From contig NZ_FTNM01000001.1 of NCBI RefSeq assembly GCF_900156415.1, positions 496,001 through 560,000 on the forward strand: a stretch of 64,000 bases of DNA. Reading direction: 5' to 3'. A program made the translations under genes and the position numbers. Shown piece by piece: positions 8,961 to 17,777 of the stretch. The notes below the pieces were generated by a model, which saw only the letters and a list, made by a program, of their open reading frames with translations, ran no database searches and was not told the DNA's origin. The stretch comes from Pontibacter lucknowensis. Its GTDB lineage: Bacteria; Bacteroidota; Bacteroidia; Cytophagales; Hymenobacteraceae. The stretch's first letter is position 1. Each line of letters starts with the position of its first letter.

Positions 8961-9476
8961 TTTGTTGGGTGTTGAGATTGTTTTAAAACATTAGCGGTCA
9001 GAAAGAAAATGGCATAGCAGTGCCTGGCAGGTGATGTAGACTGTACACGACCGCATGAGCATGATACCACAGCAGGAGGCTAGGTTCACCGCAGTTAATA
9101 CTGCGACTCAGAAAGTTAATGACCTATAAATGTGGACCAGGACGCAGAAGGCTGCGCCAGAGCAGATAGGTTGCCTGAGGGCAATACCCTGGGTGGAGTT
9201 GTTTCATGTGTAGTGTTGGTTAATGTGGTGCGATCTGTGTTTATTGCAAAGCAGACGTATAGATCAAAGAGATCTCAAACTGCAGCAGGAGCAAACTCAT
9301 CTACGCATGAACTTTATAAATATTTATATATTTATTTGTATTAATAGCAAGCATATTACAATTAGGGGTGAATGAATAAAAAGACAGGGTAAAAGCATAA
9401 ACTAGTTAACATGCTCTTTAAAGCATATTATCCCACTAACCTGCTGAGACAGTTTACAATGATATGGATAGATAAT
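8961..9476. other. Intergenic leader region of the 729-aa cargo gene
   Basis: About 515 nt without a convincing gene. It holds the leader element at 9011-9082, a short hairpin of CGCAG and CTGCG around 9090-9106, and otherwise AT-rich sequence. The 70-codon open frame at 9132-9344 has no recognisable protein features. Confidence 0.6.
9011..9082 (-). promoter_or_regulatory. Conserved leader element shared by secreted-protein genes (copy 1)
   Basis: The core at 9011-9035 matches 22 of 25 bases of the segment at 12462-12486, upstream of the other T9SS gene. A second block (AGGAGGCT, near 9073) recurs at a similar distance. The core lies about 50 nt before the start codon. It may be a regulator site or structured leader; its role is unknown. 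Confidence 0.5.
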
Positions 9477-9516
9477 AAAAAAGCTGCCGCCGACAGGTTT
9501 CCCCATCGGCGGCAGC
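9477..9516 (-). terminator. Terminator of the 953-aa T9SS cargo gene
   Basis: Arms GCTGCCGCCGA (9483-9493) and TCGGCGGCAGC (9506-9516) pair perfectly. Six T follow on the minus strand. Confidence 0.92.
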
Positions 9517-9538
9517 CTTATTTAACAGCCTCCTACTG

Positions 9539-12400
9539 TTATTCCTTTTTAAGTAGTTTTACAGTTTTCGTTCCAGAGTCGCTCACCATACGGGCGATGT
9601 ACAGACCTTCTGGCAGTCCGCCGCCATCTACCTCTACAGTATTCACCATACCAGCTTTCGCCTCACCAGACCTCAGCTCTCTTACCAGCGCACCGCGCAT
9701 GTCATAGAGTCGCATGCTGAAGTTCTCGTCCTGCGCCACAGTGAACTCAATCACCGCTTTGTCAGTGAACGGAGTTGGGTAGGCGCGGAGTTGGTTAACT
9801 TCGGCAAGGTCTAGGCCTTGGAGGGTGCTGACAGAAGACGAAGACAAGCTAGAGTTATTAAGTAAACAGAGACTATTATTATTGTAATCATCATATTGGG
9901 CAGCTAAATCAAGTGCACCAGCTCTGTCATTTTCATTAAACTCGGCTCTCACGGCTAAAATGATACTAGCGCTTGTTATAGCAGGATCAGCACCTAGTGC
10001 ATAGTTGTTAAAAGCACATGAGTTTAGCAATGCTGCTGTTCCAGCACGTCCTAGTTGAGTGAAACCACTACCATCCCCAAGATTAAGCGCCTGAATCAAG
10101 GTAAGTGTTTCTTTTTTAGCAAGACCAAGTCTATCATTTACTACTGTCTTATTTAAGCCAAAAACTGTATGGAATGCTGCATTTGCTAATTCACCTTTAA
10201 TAGTTATACCAGCTGCAACCTGAACACATGCCTTAACATCCATGGTAACAGTATTACCTTGTTGATTCACATAGGTAACTGTATTCCAAGAATTTTTCCT
10301 GTTCTTCCAATAACCTGGAGTACAACCTTCGGCTACACCGCAGTTTACAGCAGGAGTTACACTAGCTTGAGCAGTTTCAGTACATCCATTATCGGTGTTA
10401 GTCACAGTCAAGATGTAAGTACCTACTTTATCTACTACAGGGTAGAGTGTTTCTTCCCCAGAAACGATGTTACCATCAAGTGTAGCCCATAGATAAGTAA
10501 AGTTAGAACCTTCTGATGAGCCAGAACCATTCAATGTCACTTTGCCAGTGACGCAGTCCAATGCTCCTCCAACTGCCTTGGCTATTGGCTTGGCGATGTC
10601 CTCGTCTACCTTGGCAGTGGCTTCGCTGGTGCAGCCGTTGGCGGTCTCGGTGATCACCACTTTGTAGTCACCGGCCACCGACACAGTCGGGTTCTGCTCG
10701 TTCTTGTTCTCGGTAGTGATGCCAGGGCCAGTCCACAGGTAGGTCACAGCACCCACGCCTGCTCTGGTGGCCTTGCTCTTCAGCTGAACAGAAAGAACAG
10801 TACAGGTCAGCTTGCCGCCGGTGGCCTCAGCGCCCGGCTTGGCGATGTCCTCGTCTACCTTGGCAGTGGCTTCGCTGGTGCAGCCGTTGGCGGTCTCGGT
10901 GATCACCACTTTGTAGTCACCGGCCACCGACACAGTCGGGTTCTGCTCGTTCTTGTTCTCGGTAGTGATGCCAGGGCCAGTCCACAGGTAGGTCACAGCA
11001 CCCACGCCTGCTCTGGTGGCCTTGCTCTTCAGCTGAACAGAAAGAACAGTACAGGTCAGCTTGCCGCCGGTGGCCTCAGCGCCCGGCAGTGGATTTACTA
11101 CTGCTTTTTTACTATTAGTAGTAGGATCACAACCAGCAACAAGTGGATTAGTTGTTAGTGTAACCGTTGCCTCATTAGAACCTTCCACACTAACTTGAGC
11201 TGTAGCTGTACCATCCGCGTTGTATTTTGGATCAATAAGTGTTCCACCAGTAACAGTCCATTTCGGTGTCCCGTTAGAATAAGTACCGCTTACATTGAAA
11301 ACTGTAGTTCCACTCGGATCTATACATAATGGAGCAATATTATTTACAACAGCAACTGGAGTAGGTACAACCTGAAACTTACCAAATGTCAAGTCTTTTA
11401 GTTCTGCAGTAAACGAGTCGGAAGAACGAGTCTTAACAGTCATAGTTGCTTCTGGGTCGCAAGGATCATCTACTAACCCAAGTTCGCTAAGATTGATAGC
11501 ACCTTCCATGAACTGCAAAGCTGCTGTTGTGTTTGATGCAGCTCCATTGGAAGCAAAGCCACTATTAGGACAAAGTGTACCTACGTCAATAGTGTTGATA
11601 ACAACATATGCGCCCTTTGTTGATATGTTACGCTCTGCGGACCAGCTGCCGCCGCCATCTTGTAGCCACTCTCTGGCTGCAATAGTTGGTCTTGAGCCAC
11701 CACCTGAATAGTTAACTATCAAGATAAAGTCTCCAGAGGTGCCGTTTTTCGCAGTACGGCCACCATATTCCCCTGCTCCAACAAGTTTACCATCTTTAAT
11801 CTCAACACCCGCCTGATTATATTCAAAATCAAGATAGCTAGTACCATCTGTAGACCGTGTCTCTGCTCCAAAGAAAAGCCAAGTTTCTAATTTACCCGTC
11901 TCTGGATTCTCAAATTCCTTAGTATGTAGATAAACATTTGTGATGTCATTTTTCTGTGGCCCGCCTGATTTACTTGCTATTGTATAAGGGGATTGTCCTT
12001 CACCAATATGATCACCATTTTTATTACTAGTACCACCAAAGATATCTGTTTCAGGTACAAGGCTTGCTGAACCAGAATTACCGTCCTGAATCCATAGACT
12101 TCTATTCACGAAGTCATACTTGAATTGATTAGGACCGCATTTTATCACAGATTGCCAGTCCTGACCATTTGCTATATTTGGAAATATTTTATGTTCTCCA
12201 GGTTTAAAATCTCCATCTACCTCAAATCCAGCTACTGTTGCACCAATTCCTGGGTTAGGTGGGGTTTTCTGTCCATAAACAGAATTCAACATAAACATAA
12301 AAAAAGCTACCAGCACCATAGCATACCGCCATAGTCCCAGCAGCTTGTTCATCGAGTGGGCATCCTTTGCCCTGCCCGTGTAATTGTCTAAATTTTCCAT
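9539..12400 (-). CDS. Large secreted T9SS cargo protein with tandem Ig/PKD-like repeats
   Basis: A 953-aa secreted protein. The signal peptide is clearest from Met17 (nt 12352, MNKLLGLWRYAMVLVAFFMF, cut near VYGQ), so the true start may be there. Residues about 30-340 form a Gly/Asn-rich domain of unknown function. Two identical 83-aa PKD-like repeats (about 439-604) are followed by a diverged third (about 605-690). Next is a Cys-containing GYWKNRK domain (about 691-860), a module recurrent in secreted bacterial proteins. A type A T9SS sorting domain (about 872-953, LRAYPTPFTDK to KLLKKE) ends the protein. The repeat region is visibly richer in G+C than its flanks. Confidence 0.88.
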   Translation of the reverse strand: MENLDNYTGRAKDAHSMNKLLGLWRYAMVLVAFFMFMLNSVYGQKTPPNPGIGATVAGFEVDGDFKPGEHKIFPNIANGQDWQSVIKCGPNQFKYDFVNRSLWIQDGNSGSASLVPETDIFGGTSNKNGDHIGEGQSPYTIASKSGGPQKNDITNVYLHTKEFENPETGKLETWLFFGAETRSTDGTSYLDFEYNQAGVEIKDGKLVGAGEYGGRTAKNGTSGDFILIVNYSGGGSRPTIAAREWLQDGGGSWSAERNISTKGAYVVINTIDVGTLCPNSGFASNGAASNTTAALQFMEGAINLSELGLVDDPCDPEATMTVKTRSSDSFTAELKDLTFGKFQVVPTPVAVVNNIAPLCIDPSGTTVFNVSGTYSNGTPKWTVTGGTLIDPKYNADGTATAQVSVEGSNEATVTLTTNPLVAGCDPTTNSKKAVVNPLPGAEATGGKLTCTVLSVQLKSKATRAGVGAVTYLWTGPGITTENKNEQNPTVSVAGDYKVVITETANGCTSEATAKVDEDIAKPGAEATGGKLTCTVLSVQLKSKATRAGVGAVTYLWTGPGITTENKNEQNPTVSVAGDYKVVITETANGCTSEATAKVDEDIAKPIAKAVGGALDCVTGKVTLNGSGSSEGSNFTYLWATLDGNIVSGEETLYPVVDKVGTYILTVTNTDNGCTETAQASVTPAVNCGVAEGCTPGYWKNRKNSWNTVTYVNQQGNTVTMDVKACVQVAAGITIKGELANAAFHTVFGLNKTVVNDRLGLAKKETLTLIQALNLGDGSGFTQLGRAGTAALLNSCAFNNYALGADPAITSASIILAVRAEFNENDRAGALDLAAQYDDYNNNSLCLLNNSSLSSSSVSTLQGLDLAEVNQLRAYPTPFTDKAVIEFTVAQDENFSMRLYDMRGALVRELRSGEAKAGMVNTVEVDGGGLPEGLYIARMVSDSGTKTVKLLKKE
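10587..11084. repeat. Two identical tandem 249-bp repeats inside the cargo gene
   Basis: Copy 1 (10587-10835) and copy 2 (10836-11084) appear identical at every base I compared, and each encodes 83 residues in frame. The identity implies a very recent duplication or ongoing homogenisation. Confidence 0.93.
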
Positions 12401-12940
12401 AAATGTAAAGACTTTTGGTTGTTAGAATGTGTTTTAATTGTATTTGTAAGCTTAGAAATTTGACATAGCAGTGCCTGTCCGGTGATTGTGCGCTCACTGG
12501 GGTAATGCCTGCAGAAGACAGTGGAGGCTTAAGTAACTGGACAGCTACTTAGCAAAATGGAAGAAAGGATTAATATGGGCCTGGCCGTAAGAGGCAATGC
12601 CATAGATAGTATGCATTCTGCATAGTTGGTTGATATTAATAATGTAAATGTTCTATTGGAGTAAACATTTGGTGAGGCGGGTGTAGTCACCGAGGGCTTA
12701 ATTAAGCAAGGGGGTATAGCGGCGGTTGTTTAGCTATATTGCAAATATCTATTTATAGACAGATGTTATATAGTTGAGCTTTAAGCTAATATACTATGAA
12801 TACTTAAAAAAATAGCTAGTTTTTTTATATTAATAGTTTATGTAATCCAAGAACGGGTGAATGACATAAATTAAAGTGTAAGCACAACTTTTATAAAACT
12901 ATATAGAATAAATTATCTATTTTCAATCATATCAATTGAT
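12401..12940. other. Intergenic leader region of the 953-aa cargo gene
   Basis: About 540 nt without a credible gene. It contains the second copy of the shared leader element (12462-12531). The rest is AT-rich, especially 12740-12940, with no strong hairpin before the terminator at 12941. Confidence 0.6.
12462..12531 (-). promoter_or_regulatory. Conserved leader element shared by secreted-protein genes (copy 2)
   Basis: The core (12462-12486) aligns without gaps to 9011-9035. The downstream-block equivalent, TGGAGGCT, lies near 12522. The core lies 62 nt before the start codon of the 953-aa gene. Confidence 0.5.
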
Positions 12941-12987
12941 AAAAAGAGTTGCCGCTACCATTTAACAGGCAAGCGGCAACTCTTTTT
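12941..12987 (-). terminator. Terminator of the lipoprotein gene
   Basis: Sixteen-base perfect arms (12941-12956 and 12972-12987) include AGAGTTGCCGCT, with a T run on the minus strand. It lies 35 nt past the stop of the lipoprotein gene. Confidence 0.93.
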
Positions 12988-13021
12988 ACTCAACAGCTTA
13001 CTAAAGTCGAAAAATTAATAT

Positions 13022-14023
13022 CTATTTCTTATAATCTTCATCCTTGCAATGTTTCTTATCAATCCAGTTACCAATGGTGCTGGCTGCAACTTGTAAGTCA
13101 CAAGATGCTGGTTTAGTTTTATCTTTATAGAATTTTACTATGCAATAAAAGGCATCTTTTACATTTTCAGGCAAGCATTTAATATAATCTTTAACGTCTA
13201 TACCTTGCTCTTTTGCACTTAATATTAAAGCCCCTGCCTGAAACAAAGCTCTCCTTTCGGGTGTAGTAGCTGGTAAGTATGGGCCGTTACTAGTTAATTC
13301 TTCTTTACCAACATATATTTTATATACCCCATCAGGCCAATGCTTACCTTTATTACCCTTATTAAAGTAACGACCTTGGGAGTAGGCACACAAGTTGCAA
13401 TCATACTTAGGTTTACAATCACCAGCATCAATTTCTATATTCTTACAGTTATTTCCTGCTTTAACTGAAATAATAAAATAATCAATATCAAATTCATCTT
13501 GATAAGTAAATCGTACAGTATATTCCTTACCTGTGGTTAACTCATTTAATTCATCCAGTTTAAAAAAGCTATCTACATCATCCTCTATTATGCAGCCTGT
13601 CCCTGTTCCAACACTATACTCTACAGGAGGTGTATACGCACTTTCTCCATTCCTTATTTCAACATTATTCTCATCTATTTTCCCTTTCCCACTATAGTCC
13701 TCTTCAGGACAATAAACAGCTCCAATAACCAGATTACTTAATCCTATACCTTGACTTGGTCCAATTTGCTTAATGGTGAAAGACCATATTCCATTTCCTT
13801 CATCTACAGCATCAGATAAGCAGTACCCTCTGAGACCCAAATTTTCACCTCTTGGATTTATATACTCCCCAAAAGAAATGAAATTTGCATTACAATCTTC
13901 ATGAGTAGTACTAGCTTTCGTTACTGAAGCACTAGGCCCCATATCCCCATCCTCCTTAGAACAGGCAAAAGCGATAAAGCTGAACAGAAACATCAGCAGC
14001 GAATAATTGATTGATTTTTTCAT
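13022..14023 (-). CDS. Secreted lipoprotein with Cys-rich C-terminal domain, unknown function
   Basis: A 333-aa lipoprotein when started at the ATG at 14021-14023 (MKKSINYSLLMFLFSFIAFAC). Codons further upstream are open but non-signal-like. Cys21 is the predicted lipidation site. The middle domain (about 35-210) is rich in acidic residues and paired Cys. The C-terminal part (about 225-325) carries CAYSQGRYFNKGNKGKHWPDG and several Cys. This looks like a relative of the SQGYWF/GYWKN modules of secreted Bacteroidota proteins, including the one in the 953-aa neighbour. Codon usage is AT-rich compared with the rest of the window. No enzymatic motif is seen. Confidence 0.78.
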   Translation of the reverse strand: MKKSINYSLLMFLFSFIAFACSKEDGDMGPSASVTKASTTHEDCNANFISFGEYINPRGENLGLRGYCLSDAVDEGNGIWSFTIKQIGPSQGIGLSNLVIGAVYCPEEDYSGKGKIDENNVEIRNGESAYTPPVEYSVGTGTGCIIEDDVDSFFKLDELNELTTGKEYTVRFTYQDEFDIDYFIISVKAGNNCKNIEIDAGDCKPKYDCNLCAYSQGRYFNKGNKGKHWPDGVYKIYVGKEELTSNGPYLPATTPERRALFQAGALILSAKEQGIDVKDYIKCLPENVKDAFYCIVKFYKDKTKPASCDLQVAASTIGNWIDKKHCKDEDYKK

Positions 14024-14542
14024 ACCATCAAAATTTAAGTTGATAATTGAGTTTGTTTTTTGGTTTATAATGGACAGAGATGTCCCAGGCCGGTTTTGCG
14101 ATACCGACATAAGTGGAGCAGGCAGCATCAAAACAGGGTTTAAAACTGCACCTGGTGATCTTAATTTTTAAAGATTATGGACTTGGTTGAGGTTATGGAC
14201 TTGATTGAAGCTGACAATGTGATAATCGACAGTGAGCCCGTACTTTTAAAATCGGAAGGGTTTGTTTCATAGGAATTAGGTAATGGATTTGTTCAACACT
14301 ATTCTCTCTCGCAGATAACCACTCAGGCGCTAAGCCCAGCCATATCCAGCTTACCAATTTTACAAGGTATTTATAACAGTCATAAATAGAAACAACACTT
14401 TTTATAACTGGATGCTACATAAATATACTCCCCCAATTATAATTAATTCAATTATTTATTAAATAATAAGCCTAATACTATCTAAGTCTGGTGAACCACC
14501 AAAATGTAATGGTAAAGAGCCCAACAAAATAACTATATAAAA
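14024..14542. other. Intergenic region upstream of the lipoprotein gene
   Basis: About 520 nt with no gene seen. At 14073-14097, 50 nt before the lipoprotein start, a segment matches the shared leader core at about 17 of 25 positions. This is weaker than the other two copies but at the same distance. The rest is AT-rich. Confidence 0.45.
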
Positions 14543-14574
14543 AAAAGGATGCATTTTATAAAATGCATCCTTTT
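14543..14574 (-). terminator. Palindromic terminator of the small hypothetical gene
   Basis: A 32-nt perfect palindrome centred on TTTTATAAAA with GGATGCA/TGCATCC arms and flanking A and T runs. It could stop transcription on either strand. It lies 30 nt past the stop at 14605. Confidence 0.85.
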
Positions 14575-14604
14575 CTAAATAAGCTTGGTTGGTTCCGTAA
14601 ACCC

Positions 14605-14781
14605 TTAATTCTCAGTGAAGCTATAATCATAGAAATTATACACCTCCACCTCTTTGGGGTGCCTATCGCCGTGCTGACATAGCATCAGGCGCTTGGGGCT
14701 TTCGTCCGGAGACTCGTAGCCCCATTTCATACGGTTCTCATACTTGAGTTCGTCCGGCAATTCTATCTTGTGGTTCTTCAT
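14605..14781 (-). CDS. Small hypothetical protein
   Basis: A 58-aa protein if started at the ATG at 14779-14781 (MKNHKIELPDELKYENR); an upstream Met would give 75 aa with an unconvincing extension. It is charged and soluble, with a central LMLCQHGDRH that brings a Cys and two His close together, perhaps a metal site. It has its own terminator. I recognise no family. Size, composition and terminator favour a real gene. Confidence 0.5.
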   Translation of the reverse strand: MKNHKIELPDELKYENRMKWGYESPDESPKRLMLCQHGDRHPKEVEVYNFYDYSFTEN

Positions 14782-14927
14782 ACATAGTGTCATTGTAGCG
14801 TGGAACATAGGTACTCGCATACTTTGGCGCACTAAAATTCAACTATTGCCTCAGTTACACTCATGTACGGCACATACCATGCCATGACTGCATAAGATAG
14901 AAACATAAAACAGGACATTTCTAACAA

Positions 14928-15551
14928 TTACTTTGTAACACGGGCTACAGTCTCCTTTTCCATGTCACGTTTCCAGTCCAGGTAGCCTATAGTGGCCAGA
15001 ATCAGGAAGATAAAATACAGGAAGGCCGTCAGATATAGCTCCTTATAGGTATAGACTCCCACGTACACCACATCCACTGCCAGCCACACCAACCAATTCT
15101 CCAGGCGCTTTTTGGCCATAAGCCAATAGGCCATCAGACTCACAGCTGTGGTAGCCGAATCCGTGTAGGATAAGTCAGCATCGGTATAGTTATCAAGAAA
15201 ATAGCCCAGCCCGCCTGTAAAGGCTACTACCAGCGCGATTAACACCCAAAGTTCCTTCTGACCTACTTTAGTGACTTTACGCTCAGTATGCCCCTTGCCG
15301 CCGTACAGCCATTCGTACCATCCATAGAAACTCGTGATGATGTAAAAGGCGTTTAGCCCCATGTCGGCGTAGAGGCGGGCATCGTAGAAAATGAACACAT
15401 AAGCTGTTACACTCACCACACTGATAGGCCATGTCCAGACGTTCTGTTTGGCCGCCAGCCATACCCCGGCTATACCTGTGATCACGCCTATTACTTCGAC
15501 CAGGCTCATGGCCTGTAACCCTTCCAGAATGCTATTGTAAAAACCTGTCAT
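14928..15551 (-). CDS. pnuC: PnuC-family vitamin transporter (nicotinamide riboside type)
   Basis: A 207-aa inner-membrane protein with about seven hydrophobic helices. It has the PnuC hallmark region GVWLAAKQNVWTWPISVVSV (about 29-48, with the WxxW signature), followed by FYDARLYADMGLNAFY and SFYGWYEW. PnuC proteins take up nicotinamide riboside by facilitated diffusion, trapped by a NadR-type kinase. Close homologues (PnuT) move thiamine. The leader has no riboswitch, and the NadR-type kinase sits 8 kb downstream beyond the T9SS block, so either substrate is possible. The usual pnuC-kinase neighbourhood appears to have been split. Confidence 0.88.
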   Translation of the reverse strand: MTGFYNSILEGLQAMSLVEVIGVITGIAGVWLAAKQNVWTWPISVVSVTAYVFIFYDARLYADMGLNAFYIITSFYGWYEWLYGGKGHTERKVTKVGQKELWVLIALVVAFTGGLGYFLDNYTDADLSYTDSATTAVSLMAYWLMAKKRLENWLVWLAVDVVYVGVYTYKELYLTAFLYFIFLILATIGYLDWKRDMEKETVARVTK

Positions 15552-15657
15552 CTATACCTGTACAAGCCCATGATTTAGGCTAATTTGTTGCTAAGTTTGC
15601 AAATCGAAACCAAAACGCCAAAGCTAAAAGTATAGCAAAGACAGGAGCCTTATTATT

Positions 15658-15975
15658 ATGGATGAGATCACAGCGCAGGAACTGAAAGAGAGACTAGGCC
15701 GCAGCGCCGAACTACAGATTGTAGATGTGCGTGAGCCTGTGGAGTTTGAGATATGCAACCTAGGTGGTGAGCTAATACCCTTAGGGGAGCTGCCCAGGCA
15801 GGTGAACCGCATCCGGCGTGATATACCGGTGGTCATGGTGTGCCATCATGGTTTCCGTAGCGCACAGGCCATCAATTACCTTACCCAGCGCCTTGGCTAT
15901 GACAATCTGCTTAATCTCAAAGGGGGCATTCATGCCTGGGCTACACAGGTAGACCCCACCATGCGCGTGTACTAA
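15658..15975 (+). CDS. Single-domain rhodanese (sulfurtransferase-like)
   Basis: A 105-aa cytosolic rhodanese domain with the IVDVREPVEFE motif (21-31), the active-site loop VCHHGFRSAQA with Cys62 as the persulfide carrier, and the closing LKGGIHAWA. It transfers sulfane sulfur to thiol acceptors such as cyanide or thioredoxin. The length matches GlpE-type single-domain enzymes. It is divergent from pnuC with a ~106-bp shared upstream region. Two tandem 17-bp repeats follow its stop directly. Confidence 0.9.
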   Translation: MDEITAQELKERLGRSAELQIVDVREPVEFEICNLGGELIPLGELPRQVNRIRRDIPVVMVCHHGFRSAQAINYLTQRLGYDNLLNLKGGIHAWATQVDPTMRVY

Positions 15976-16009
15976 ATATAACGCTATACCTGATATAACG
16001 CTATACCTG
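15976..16009. repeat. Tandem 17-bp repeat carrying two TATACCTG octamers
   Basis: The unit ATATAACGCTATACCTG occurs twice head-to-tail without a mismatch, at 15976-15992 and 15993-16009, right after the rhodanese stop codon. Each unit ends in the octamer that is scattered through the window. Confidence 0.92.
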
Positions 16010-16143
16010 CTGAAGTCAGACGTTCTCATTCTTTTTATCAGCATTTTCCCGCAAGCATTCCTGAACAATTATTAACAATTTAAAATATTTCTGATGGAAG
16101 CCGTATAGCAGGTTTTGAATAATTTTCTCCTACCTCTTGCTAA

Positions 16144-17673
<1,530 letters not shown>

Positions 17674-17695
17674 TCATTTCATAACACTACAATAA

Positions 17696-17737
17696 AAGAA
17701 GTAGGTTGGCCTTTTGCTAACCTACTTCTTCTTTTTT
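17696..17737 (+). terminator. Terminator of guaB
   Basis: Arms AAGAAGTAGGTT (17696-17707) and AACCTACTTCTT (17719-17730) pair perfectly and are followed by CTTTTTT. Confidence 0.93.
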
Positions 17738-17777
17738 ACGTTATGCAAGTTGTTCTTTAAAAACTCACCTCGACAAC

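Noticed and set aside
9132..9344. 70-codon plus-strand frame in the leader of the T9SS gene
   Set aside because: Frame shows no hydrophobic, domain or start features, and lies in a probable regulatory region.
14073..14097. Treating the lipoprotein leader match as a firm third copy
   Set aside because: Identity is only about 17 of 25 and the second block is not at the same spacing; kept as a weak match.
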